This document shows positions 5,947 to 12,719 of a stretch of DNA of 19,559 nucleotides, piece by piece. The stretch is taken from the NCBI GenBank assembly GCA_964361105.1, contig CAYHZG010000007.1:1-19559 (forward strand), read 5' to 3'. This DNA is from CAYHZG01 sp964361105. Its GTDB lineage: Bacteria; Patescibacteriota; Minisyncoccia; 2-02-FULL-40-12. Under the pieces are notes generated by a model. That model made no database searches. It was not told the origin of the DNA and saw only the letters and a program-made list of their open reading frames with translations. Made by a program: the position numbers and the translations under genes. Within the stretch, counting starts at the first letter, position 1. Each line of letters begins with the position of its first letter.

Positions 5947-6867
5947 CTATCTGACTCTTATTGCTAAATGTGTCCCATCCTCTACTCCTTTTACGTAGAG
6001 GTGTCCAGCCGGAGGCGCCGCTCTCCATCGTGACGAGCCGGCCGGCATCTCGATTGGGACACGAGTGCCGTCGGTTTTGTAGGAGAAACCAATCCACTTC
6101 TTGTTGGCTTGGATTTCCAGTTCAGCCGTTGTCCCCATATACACCGTAGGTTTCTCCTCGTCGGCGTTGATGGTAAATGGCTGGGCTCCTGGAAGCTGAA
6201 TCTGGCTAACCGCCTGTGCTGCCCGCCCTGGCAACTGCCGAACCCTCTCTCTTCCACCGAAAGCGAAGATGGCAGTAACAACAGCAATGCCCAGAACCAG
6301 GGCTGTCGTGGACCACCGGACCAATCTTCCCTGCCATCCTCGGTACTGCTTGAGAACTAAGAACATCCCCAAGACAACAACCAAAAGCAGGAATGACGGG
6401 ATTAGCCCTGGATCGTTCCACAAACGGAGGACCGCGACAACCAGTCCGATGACGAGTTCTCCGAACACTACGACACTTAACCAGCCGATGAAAGTCCTGA
6501 TTCCTGGGATCAAGACTAATATCCCTGACAGCAGCGGTAAAGCCAGCGCCCCGGCGATCAGGAAAACTGGAAGCGCCACGAGCGGCAAAAGTGCTACCGA
6601 CGTGGTAATCCAGATTGTCCCGAAGTACCAGTCAAGTGCCGAGACACCGACGAGCACGAAGGGCCAAGCCACGATAGGCGCCACGACGCCGACAATGAAC
6701 ACGACGATAGCTACCCGCGCCCAGTTGTTGACAATCTGACCTCTCCGGTTTTGCCCAACCACGATCCGCCACATAGCCCTAACCGTCTGAACGGTTCCTC
6801 TGGGCATGAGTGCCGCCAAGACTGACAGGATAGCGGCGGCAAGCCCTAAACTGATGCGTTTAAACAT
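5947..6867 (-). CDS. polytopic membrane protein with exposed C-terminal beta domain, unknown function
   Basis: A 306-residue protein I do not recognise. Hydrophobic segments lie at about 7-21, 50-82, 85-122, 126-150, 155-175 and 186-204, followed by a basic linker and a hydrophilic beta-rich C-terminal domain of about 75 residues (from about 232). A perfect AGGAGG lies at 6872-6877, 4 nt before the ATG, fixing the start. It is the last gene of a three-gene operon (8547 to 5947); the preceding gene ends 8 nt upstream, and a strong terminator follows. Base composition is GC-rich like its operon partners. It could anchor the two soluble upstream products at the membrane; this is an inference from context only. 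Confidence 0.75.
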   Translation of the reverse strand: MFKRISLGLAAAILSVLAALMPRGTVQTVRAMWRIVVGQNRRGQIVNNWARVAIVVFIVGVVAPIVAWPFVLVGVSALDWYFGTIWITTSVALLPLVALPVFLIAGALALPLLSGILVLIPGIRTFIGWLSVVVFGELVIGLVVAVLRLWNDPGLIPSFLLLVVVLGMFLVLKQYRGWQGRLVRWSTTALVLGIAVVTAIFAFGGRERVRQLPGRAAQAVSQIQLPGAQPFTINADEEKPTVYMGTTAELEIQANKKWIGFSYKTDGTRVPIEMPAGSSRWRAAPPAGHLYVKGVEDGTHLAIRVR

Positions 6868-6875
6868 GGTGCCTC

Positions 6876-7499
6876 CTAACTATCCAGCCAATTGGCGAAC
6901 TGATGGAACGGTGAAGTGCCTTGCCGGTCCTTCCCAGGAAGTCTCGCAAGTCTTACCAAGAAAGCCTCGTGTTGACGCTGGATTTCATCCCAGTCAATCG
7001 AAACCTCATCTTCCGGCTCGGACGGCTCGGACCTCACGGTCTCTCCTTTTGCCTCTCTCATCTTCTCATCAAGAGCCTCGAAAAACCCACGCCGAAGTTC
7101 GAATTCAAGAAGAATCTCCTGCGACTCCTCTTCGAACTTTTCAGACGGAGTTTTCGCAAGACGAGCCTTCGCCTCCGCGGAAAACTCATCCATCCAGTCC
7201 TTGGCAACCTTAGTGACTTTTGCTCTCGATGGTTCGCCAGCTCCTTCACCTCCAACAGCACTGGTGAAATAGTCGCCGTAGTCAACGATTTTCCCCTTGA
7301 CTGCCTCCAAAACCTTGCTGTCAAAGTGAAACCCTCTTTCTACGGCTTCTCTGATGACATCGAACGCCCTCCTGAACTTCGGGTTTCTCAACCAGCTATC
7401 TGGCGAAATCGAAGGCTCCATGCTTCGGATGAACTGACGCACCTCTTCATCAAAAAAGCTCAGAACCGGACTAATAATTGTAGCCAAACTAGTTTTCAT
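6876..7499 (-). CDS. hypothetical helical protein, island operon gene 2
   Basis: A 207-residue, largely helical, charged protein with no signal peptide. A strongly acidic stretch (SEPSEPEDEVSIDWDEIQRQ, about 159-178) lies near the C-terminus. No family recognised. The start at 7499 follows a purine-rich GAGGAGGGAGCT ribosome site. It lies 10 nt after the preceding gene and 8 nt before the next, in one operon, so the product probably acts with the 345-residue and membrane proteins. Cytoplasmic by sequence. Another start is unlikely given the strong ribosome site. Confidence 0.7.
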   Translation of the reverse strand: MKTSLATIISPVLSFFDEEVRQFIRSMEPSISPDSWLRNPKFRRAFDVIREAVERGFHFDSKVLEAVKGKIVDYGDYFTSAVGGEGAGEPSRAKVTKVAKDWMDEFSAEAKARLAKTPSEKFEEESQEILLEFELRRGFFEALDEKMREAKGETVRSEPSEPEDEVSIDWDEIQRQHEAFLVRLARLPGKDRQGTSPFHQFANWLDS

Positions 7500-7509
7500 A
7501 GCTCCCTCC

Positions 7510-8547
7510 TCACAGGAAGATCAGGGGTTGACGGCGCTGAATCCTGAATTCGAACATTGGCGCTCTCGCCTTAGCCATCTCTTCGCGGTAGGCATCCCTC
7601 ATTCTTTTCCAAAGCGAGGGCTTAGTAGCCGGTTTCGGCTTCCTCTCCTCTTTCGGAGGTTGGGGCCGCTCTCTTGCCGGAACATCCACGAACGTCTTCA
7701 CGTCCGGGTCGTCAGGCAAGAAGAAAGCTACCCGCCGAGAGTGCTCGAGGTAGGGCAGGAAGACAACGACAATCCCCTGATTCTTTATCTGAACAGGGAA
7801 ATCGCCGGTTGCGTCGCCGAAAACGATTCCTCCCTGTTCAAAATCCAGAACAGAAATTCCTCCCTCTTCAGGCTTGCCGTCCTGACCGGCCCTCTGGAGA
7901 ACCACTTCCAGTCTGGAAGGCTGCCGGTAGATGTGGAGGATCTTGATCTGACGCTTTTGTTCAGGAGGTTCCGCTCTCTTCAGCACTTCTTCCGCCTCTT
8001 TGAACTCCTTCTCTGCCTTGGCGAGTTCAGTCAGCGATTTGATGCTAGCGGTTTTTTCCTCGATGAGAGTCGGTTTCTTCGGCTTCGGAATCTCCTCCTG
8101 TCTCGCTTTTTCAAACTCCTTCTCCACCTGAACCAGTTTGGTCTTGGCTTTGAAGTCGGCGGTCTTTTTCTCGTCCCGGGTCGCCTCTTTGGGAAGCTCC
8201 GGAACGATGATGACCTTTTCCACCGGCAATCTCTTACCGATGGTAATGGCCACGTGGTAGTGTTGACGAGGCAAAAGCCCGGTCAGAGGAAAGGTGCCGT
8301 AGCCATTCTGGATTCTCACCAGCTCCCCGGCTTTTGGCTCTTCTCCTCGCTGACGAAACGAAACTACGGCTCGAGTAGGTCTTCCATCCTCCCAATATCC
8401 GGAAAGTTCAATCCGGATAGTGGTTGAGTAGGTGTCGTCGTCGGCCAGTTCAAGAGAATCCCAATGGAAATCCAGAACCGGCTCGCGGCGACGCTTCTTC
8501 TTGTCGTCCTTCTTCTCGTCCTTCTTGTCGTTCTTATCGTCAGCCAT
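7510..8547 (-). CDS. hypothetical protein with charged tails and central coiled coil, island operon gene 1
   Basis: A 345-residue protein I do not recognise. It begins with a Lys/Asp low-complexity tail (MADDKNDKKDEKKDDKKKRR), then a beta-rich domain (about 25-115, with VVSFRQRGEEP and the GTFPLTGLLPRQHYHVAITI strand). This could be a Fn3/Ig-like fold. A Lys/Glu-rich helical segment (about 125-195) looks like a coiled coil, and a second beta-rich domain (about 200-280) and a basic tail follow. No signal peptide. GGAGGG just upstream of the ATG is a good ribosome site. It is the first gene after a strong promoter (8641-8669), with a leader of about 87 nt holding an imperfect palindrome. GC-rich relative to flanking genes. 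The function is unknown; the layout suggests a scaffold or adaptor. Confidence 0.72.
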   Translation of the reverse strand: MADDKNDKKDEKKDDKKKRRREPVLDFHWDSLELADDDTYSTTIRIELSGYWEDGRPTRAVVSFRQRGEEPKAGELVRIQNGYGTFPLTGLLPRQHYHVAITIGKRLPVEKVIIVPELPKEATRDEKKTADFKAKTKLVQVEKEFEKARQEEIPKPKKPTLIEEKTASIKSLTELAKAEKEFKEAEEVLKRAEPPEQKRQIKILHIYRQPSRLEVVLQRAGQDGKPEEGGISVLDFEQGGIVFGDATGDFPVQIKNQGIVVVFLPYLEHSRRVAFFLPDDPDVKTFVDVPARERPQPPKEERKPKPATKPSLWKRMRDAYREEMAKARAPMFEFRIQRRQPLIFL

Positions 8548-8593
8548 ACACCCTCCACGTGGTTAAAAGTTGTGAATTGTTAAAACTTCAGCT

Positions 8594-8614
8594 TAGACCG
8601 ATGAAATCGACCTA
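8594..8614. promoter_or_regulatory. imperfect palindrome in the island operon leader
   Basis: A 21-bp imperfect palindrome, TAGACCGAT-GAA-ATCGACCTA, about 20 nt downstream of the expected start site. Seven of nine positions per arm are symmetric, and as RNA the other two can form G-U pairs, giving an 8-bp hairpin. Candidate operator or leader hairpin. Confidence 0.4.
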
Positions 8615-8640
8615 AACCAAAGCACTTTTTTGATGCTCTA

Positions 8641-8669
8641 ATTGTACATCAATATTTGAGTATTGTCAA
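8641..8669 (-). promoter_or_regulatory. sigma-70 promoter of the three-gene island operon
   Basis: On the minus strand TTGACA (8664-8669), 17-nt spacer, TACAAT (8641-8646). The -35 box lies 8 nt after the stop of the preceding Fn3-pilin gene, and the start site would be near 8634. Confidence 0.8.
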
Positions 8670-8677
8670 ACGAGAAT

Positions 8678-9802
8678 CTAAGGCCCAGGACCGCCTAAAT
8701 TGAGAATGCTTTTTATGAGTGTAAAGAACCCCTGCCCTATTAGGATAATGGCTAAGCCAATTATGGCATACCATAGAGCGGTTCTTGCTTTGACAACTTT
8801 TTCTTTATTGCCGCCAGAAGTTAAGAAAAGAATGCCGGCGTAAATAATCACAATCACGGCAATCGGGATAGCAATTTGGAAAATAAATTTGCCAATGGCT
8901 TTAGCCAAATCAACGAGCGAAGTAGCGGCAATCGGATTAGGAATATCAAAAGTAACTGTTCCTGGTGGACCACCTCCGCCACCCGGCGGACCGCCACCAC
9001 CACCAGGAGGACCGCCTCCGCCGCCACTACTAATAGAAACCTGAATCGGCGAAGAAACCGCTAAATTACTACTAAGATTATTTTCAGATATATAAGTAGT
9101 ACAACCCAAAGCGGCTCTAAAGGTTATGCTTCCATTTTGGATATCTCTGGCAGTGGGCGTGATTGACTTACTAAAATCCAAATTTTTAGGGTTTGGAGAT
9201 AATGGCAATCCGACTGTTTGACGCCTTACTACTGAAGTCCAGTCGCCTAGCGTTTTATACCAAACCACCCACTCAAGGTTACCATTAGTAAATGGCAAAT
9301 TTGAGCAGTCCAAGTCCTGGTCCTGCTGACTTATGGTCAACTTAAAATCAACCGAGGAGGCCGTTTGCGGAATCGTTCTTTGGATAACATTGAAGTTATC
9401 TATTCTGACAGGAGGACCACCGCTGCCACTAGTCGTGAAATTAAAAGTTGATCCCGAAGCAGTAAAGCCGCCAGCAGTAGAAATAACGTTATAACAAAAA
9501 GTTGCATTAGAACCGAGTCCAGAAAGAGTTACGCTATGATTAGTTACGGCGGTATTATTAATCGGCGTATAGTTTACAGCTTGACAGTTGCCTGCCAAAA
9601 CAGGACCCCAATGAACTTGAGAGGTGGCCGGAACATTTGTATTCCAAGTAATCGTCGCAGTTGAATTTGTAGTGGTCGCTTTCTCATTACTAATACAGAC
9701 CGGCTCATTACATTGTTGTGCTTGAACATTAATCGTATTAAAAACCAAAAAACCGGCAAAAAAGATAAAGATTATTAAAATTGATTTTTGGATTAAGGAC
9801 AT
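8678..9802 (-). CDS. fibronectin-III-like ectodomain fused to pilin-like two-helix C-terminus
   Basis: About 374 residues. A signal peptide ends at VQAQQ. An Fn3-like domain follows (about 40-125), with TATITWNTNVPATSQVHWG and the TNHSVTLSGLGSNATFCYNV strand. A second beta-rich domain runs to about 258, then three copies of GGGGGPP, then two hydrophobic helices (about 304-326 and 341-367) around the loop GGNKEKVVKARTALW. The helix pair matches the other pilin-like proteins here, but it is C-terminal, so the ectodomain would be displayed outside. I chose the ATG at 9802 (MSLIQKS), overlapping the previous stop by 10 nt; a longer frame from 9832 adds a basic MRRRKFKRVS stretch. Last of a four-gene operon. 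Likely role: adhesin-like or substrate-contacting subunit of an envelope apparatus, inferred. Confidence 0.75.
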   Translation of the reverse strand: MSLIQKSILIIFIFFAGFLVFNTINVQAQQCNEPVCISNEKATTTNSTATITWNTNVPATSQVHWGPVLAGNCQAVNYTPINNTAVTNHSVTLSGLGSNATFCYNVISTAGGFTASGSTFNFTTSGSGGPPVRIDNFNVIQRTIPQTASSVDFKLTISQQDQDLDCSNLPFTNGNLEWVVWYKTLGDWTSVVRRQTVGLPLSPNPKNLDFSKSITPTARDIQNGSITFRAALGCTTYISENNLSSNLAVSSPIQVSISSGGGGGPPGGGGGPPGGGGGPPGTVTFDIPNPIAATSLVDLAKAIGKFIFQIAIPIAVIVIIYAGILFLTSGGNKEKVVKARTALWYAIIGLAIILIGQGFFTLIKSILNLGGPGP

Positions 9803-10779
9803 CGAAACGCGCTTGAATTTACGTCGTCGCAACTTTTTGAATCCACATGGACATTTGTTGATTCAACAAAAACCTGCTTCGCACCACAGCTACAAGCCGC
9901 TACCTGTATTTTAGCTCTAATTGCTTCATTTCCAAAATCCACAGATAAAGCTCCCTGAGTTCCGGTTCTGCCGCCATAGTGACAAGAGTTGACCACGTGA
10001 GAACAGGCTCCGCAGGTTCTAGCGCCCCGCGTAAAATTACAGAGGCGGGAATTGGGAGCTGCGGGGTCATTAACATCGTATGTAAAAATACTGCCAAGAT
10101 TTTCGCTGGGCAGTTTTGATTTGATGCATGAAATCAACTGGTTAAGCTCCGGCGCATTTCTTTCAGGATAAGGAACATTGTTCTGGGCCGCTAGTCCGGC
10201 CGGATTAGAACATAGAGGGCTTGGAGGCGGCGGGCCGCCAGGAGTAACCACCCCTTCTTGGCATTGAAACCGATACCAGGGCGCGTCAGTGGCCTGGCCC
10301 GGAGCAAACGATTTAATAAAAGTATTGGTGATCATCCAGGAAGAAAAAATTATCACCAAACCCCAGAAAGTTCTCCAAAAAACTGTCTTGCCATGACTAA
10401 TCCAGCTAGGTCTTGCTCCGGCCAACAAAATTACCAGACCGCCGTAAATAAACAAAACCGCCGCCACGGCCGGAACCAGGCCTTCCAAAATAAAATGGAG
10501 AACATTATCAACTAAGCGGAAGGTGTCGCATTTGGTGCAAGGCCGGGAGTAATCCCAATATGCCTGGCCCTGGCCTTTTGCCTTAAAATCAGCTTCATTC
10601 TTTTCGCTTATTCCGCAAGGAACCAAAGGAAGCCAGCTAACCGCTAAGGCAGAGTTAGTCCCGATTTTCATAAATGAAAATCGAGGATCCTCGATATCAT
10701 GAAATGATATCGGGAAATATAGAAAATAGAAATTAAAAATTAGAATAACTAAAATAAGAAATTTAAAAAATTTTATCAT
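9793..10779 (-). CDS. pilin-like membrane protein with C-terminal peptidase M15-like domain
   Basis: A 328-residue protein. The hydrophobic N-terminus (about 2-23) is a signal or anchor. Two helices at about 93-121 and 136-155 flank a polar loop, as in the other pilin-like proteins. After a Pro-rich linker (GGPPPPSP) comes a cysteine-rich domain (about 190-328). It carries a possible M15 zinc set: H267 in NSCHYGG, D281 in LSVDFGN, and H311 in NVHVDS. In M15 enzymes (D-Ala-D-Ala carboxypeptidases, VanX-like) the order is SxHxxGxAxD then a late His. Here about seven extra residues lie between the first His and Asp, so activity is uncertain. The ATG overlaps the solute-binding gene's stop as ATGA. 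A 55-bp palindromic element interrupts the N-terminal coding region. Possible role: local wall opening for an envelope apparatus. Confidence 0.7.
   Translation of the reverse strand: MIKFFKFLILVILIFNFYFLYFPISFHDIEDPRFSFMKIGTNSALAVSWLPLVPCGISEKNEADFKAKGQGQAYWDYSRPCTKCDTFRLVDNVLHFILEGLVPAVAAVLFIYGGLVILLAGARPSWISHGKTVFWRTFWGLVIIFSSWMITNTFIKSFAPGQATDAPWYRFQCQEGVVTPGGPPPPSPLCSNPAGLAAQNNVPYPERNAPELNQLISCIKSKLPSENLGSIFTYDVNDPAAPNSRLCNFTRGARTCGACSHVVNSCHYGGRTGTQGALSVDFGNEAIRAKIQVAACSCGAKQVFVESTNVHVDSKSCDDVNSSAFRCP
10660..10714. repeat. 55-bp palindromic element inside a coding region
   Basis: Two tandem perfect hairpins: CGATTTTCAT/ATGAAAATCG (10662-10683) and CGATATCAT/ATGATATCG (10692-10712). They are joined by the palindrome ATCGAGGATCCTCGAT (10680-10695) and framed by outer CCCGAT/ATCGGG (10660-10665 and 10709-10714). 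The element lies in frame in the M15-like pilin gene, coding for roughly residues 22-40 between the hydrophobic N-terminus and the mature protein. Confidence 0.85.
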
Positions 10780-12086
10780 CTAATAATCTGCTTTTGCTGC
10801 ATTAAGACCGTCGTTCTGTCTTCGGCGGTTTGAATGGCTTCAGGAATTGTTTGGCGGTTAAAAATCACATCCTCAATCATATCGGCAAAAATTTTCTCAA
10901 TGGCCGAACTATCAACCTGATACCAGCTCCGGGCGCTCAAGGCCTGCCTGGCAAACAATCCCAAATCCGGATCAGTTCTTTGAAAATCAATTAGGTCGCG
11001 ACGAGCGGCTGGCCTTAGCGACTCGCGAAGATACGGCAAAATGCCGTCCCGCGACGAAAGCTGGATTAAAAACTGCCAGGCTTCCTTTTTATTTTTTGAG
11101 CTAGCCGCCACCGCCGGAGCAAAATAGTTGGCATAATCAACCCTAAGTGTAGTGTCCTCAATTTGGGGCATTAGAGTCACGTCAAAATTCAGCCTCGGCG
11201 CTTTTGCTTTAATCACCGGAATCTGATGAGAATAATTAAACATCATTGCCGCCCGCTCAGTCACAAAAGCGTCAATTGAGTAAAATAAATTATCATTCCA
11301 GGTATAGACTTCCTTTAAGGGATTAGCGAAATCAGTGTAATATTCTAAAGCTACTTCTCCGACCGGCTCAGGCCCGATCGAACCGGCAAAAGTGGCCTCG
11401 TTTCTTTGCCGGTCAACCATTTGAACTCCACTTTGGATCATTAAAAGCATCAAAATATCGGTTGAGCGGTTAATGTTTCGGGCCAGGCCAATGGCTGCCC
11501 CAGCGGTCTCAATATTTCCTCTCTTATCTAATTTAGTCAGAGTTCGGACTGCTTCGTTAAATTCATCCCAGGTGCGGGGCGCTTGAGCAATTCCGGCCGA
11601 ATTAAACAAGTCCTTATTGTAATATAAAGCCAAAGTATCAACATAAAGCGGCAAGGCATAAATTTGTCCCTCATTAGTAAGGTCATCCTCAGCCACCTCA
11701 ACAAAGTCCTGTCGGAAATTGATAAGCTTATAATTCAGGTCTTTGTCGTTTTGATCCAATGGCGCAAGTTTGTCTTTGTGTTTTGGCAACCAACTTGATT
11801 GAATCATCCAAATATCTGGACCGCGGCCGGCGGCCAAAGCGTCAATCACTGCTTTTTCATATTCCTCAAATGGAAAAGGAACGTATCGAATATTTATATT
11901 GGGGTTTTGTCGGCGAAAAGTTCTGATGGCTTCACTAAAAGCTGCTGGCTCGTCAAAAACACCCCAAAATTCCAACTGAACCCCCTTTGGCTGGTCGCCA
12001 AATCCGCCAAATACCAAAAAAAGCAATAAAACAAAAACTCCGACAATCAAGATACCGACAATGAAATAAAGTTTATTAGTATTCAT
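10776..12086 (-). CDS. extracellular solute-binding protein, family 1 (sugar ABC-type), membrane-anchored
   Basis: A 436-residue member of the MalE/UgpB-type binding proteins. It begins with an uncleaved-looking hydrophobic anchor (about 7-28) and no lipobox cysteine. The mature part has the family features: VQLEFWGVFDEP, EAIRTFRRQNPNINIRYVPF, AAGRGPDIWMIQSSWL, YALPLYVDTLALYYNKDLF, and WDEFNEAVRTLTKLD. Such proteins normally deliver sugars or peptides to an ABC permease, but no permease or ATPase gene is in the window. It is coupled by ATGA overlaps to the methyltransferase upstream and the M15-like pilin downstream, so it is probably made with them. It may have been recruited to another envelope role, or use a distant permease. 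Ligand unknown. Confidence 0.88.
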   Translation of the reverse strand: MNTNKLYFIVGILIVGVFVLLLFLVFGGFGDQPKGVQLEFWGVFDEPAAFSEAIRTFRRQNPNINIRYVPFPFEEYEKAVIDALAAGRGPDIWMIQSSWLPKHKDKLAPLDQNDKDLNYKLINFRQDFVEVAEDDLTNEGQIYALPLYVDTLALYYNKDLFNSAGIAQAPRTWDEFNEAVRTLTKLDKRGNIETAGAAIGLARNINRSTDILMLLMIQSGVQMVDRQRNEATFAGSIGPEPVGEVALEYYTDFANPLKEVYTWNDNLFYSIDAFVTERAAMMFNYSHQIPVIKAKAPRLNFDVTLMPQIEDTTLRVDYANYFAPAVAASSKNKKEAWQFLIQLSSRDGILPYLRESLRPAARRDLIDFQRTDPDLGLFARQALSARSWYQVDSSAIEKIFADMIEDVIFNRQTIPEAIQTAEDRTTVLMQQKQIIR

Positions 12087-12655
12087 TTTCTAAAGATCAG
12101 GCCGAAATGATACATATCTATACTTATGTTCCTTTCATAAATAAACTCTTCCTGATTGGCCAAAATCAGAATACTTTCTTTAGGAGTTCGATATTCATCT
12201 GGCGGGCCAAAGCCGCCAGTTCCCTTTTCCCAATCAATAATCGTAAGCCGGCCATCCGGCCTTAAAATCCTTTTGGCTTCCTTTATTATCTCTAATTTCC
12301 CGTCGTTCTGAAAAAGGACATTCTTTATTAAAACAAAGTCCTGCGAATCATCGGCTAAAGAAGTGCTGCCGATGACCTCAAGGTTGGCCCGAACTAACCT
12401 TATATTTTTTACTCCTTCACTGACTGCTCTTGCCCTAATGGTTTCAAGGGCCGTATCTAAAATATCCACGGCTGTGACCACTCCCCCTTCGCCTACTACC
12501 TTGGCTATTTCAATTGTAAAGTAGCCTGAACCACTGCCCAAATCCGCTACTCTCATTCCCTCTTTCAAACCAAACTGTCTGACTATACTTTTTAAATCAA
12601 AAACCTGATTAGATAGTTTGAAACTCAAATCAACCGCCGGAGAAAGTTGCGTCAT
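12083..12655 (-). CDS. class I SAM-dependent methyltransferase
   Basis: About 190 residues with a Rossmann-like methyltransferase fold. Motif I VADLGSGSGYFT lies at about 36-47, the acidic residue ending strand beta2 in VVTAVDIL at about 64, then DFVLIKNVLFQ (motif IV-like) and EAKRILRPDGRLTIIDWEK (motif VI region). The substrate cannot be told; the pattern suits small molecules or lipids as well as other substrates. The longest frame starts at a TTG (12688), but I prefer the ATG at 12655 because a TATAAT box ends 6 nt upstream, making it the likely first base of a leaderless message. Its stop overlaps the next start as ATGA. First gene of the operon with the binding protein and two pilin-like proteins. 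Confidence 0.85.
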   Translation of the reverse strand: MTQLSPAVDLSFKLSNQVFDLKSIVRQFGLKEGMRVADLGSGSGYFTIEIAKVVGEGGVVTAVDILDTALETIRARAVSEGVKNIRLVRANLEVIGSTSLADDSQDFVLIKNVLFQNDGKLEIIKEAKRILRPDGRLTIIDWEKGTGGFGPPDEYRTPKESILILANQEEFIYERNISIDMYHFGLIFRK

Positions 12656-12661
12656 AAGGAT

Positions 12662-12688
12662 ATTATACAACAAAGTTATTTGGTTCAA
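12662..12688 (-). promoter_or_regulatory. promoter for the methyltransferase operon (leaderless)
   Basis: On the minus strand TTGAAC (12683-12688), 15-nt spacer, perfect TATAAT (12662-12667). The ATG at 12655 begins 6 nt after the -10 box, where the transcript should start. Confidence 0.5.
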
Positions 12689-12719
12689 AAAGGTTCTCGG
12701 GTATAGTCATCTCAGAACC
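12687..12719 (-). terminator. terminator-like hairpin ending the gyrA/structured-RNA transcript
   Basis: On the minus strand GGTTCT (12714-12719) pairs with AGAACC (12692-12697) around a 16-nt loop, followed by TTTTT (12687-12691). The loop contains the 3' strand of the outer helix of the structured region, so the two folds would compete. Confidence 0.4.

Noticed and set aside
5320..8427. Several long plus-strand frames across the GC-rich island
   Set aside because: They are antisense shadows of four minus-strand genes that have promoters, ribosome sites, signal peptide or membrane features and terminators.
11029..11066. Small nested inverted repeat (ACGGC/GCCGT) within the solute-binding gene
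   Set aside because: Short, and it encodes ordinary protein sequence; too weak to group with the palindromic elements.
12656..12688. TTG start for the methyltransferase
   Set aside because: The stretch carries a -35/-10 pair whose expected start site is the ATG at 12655.
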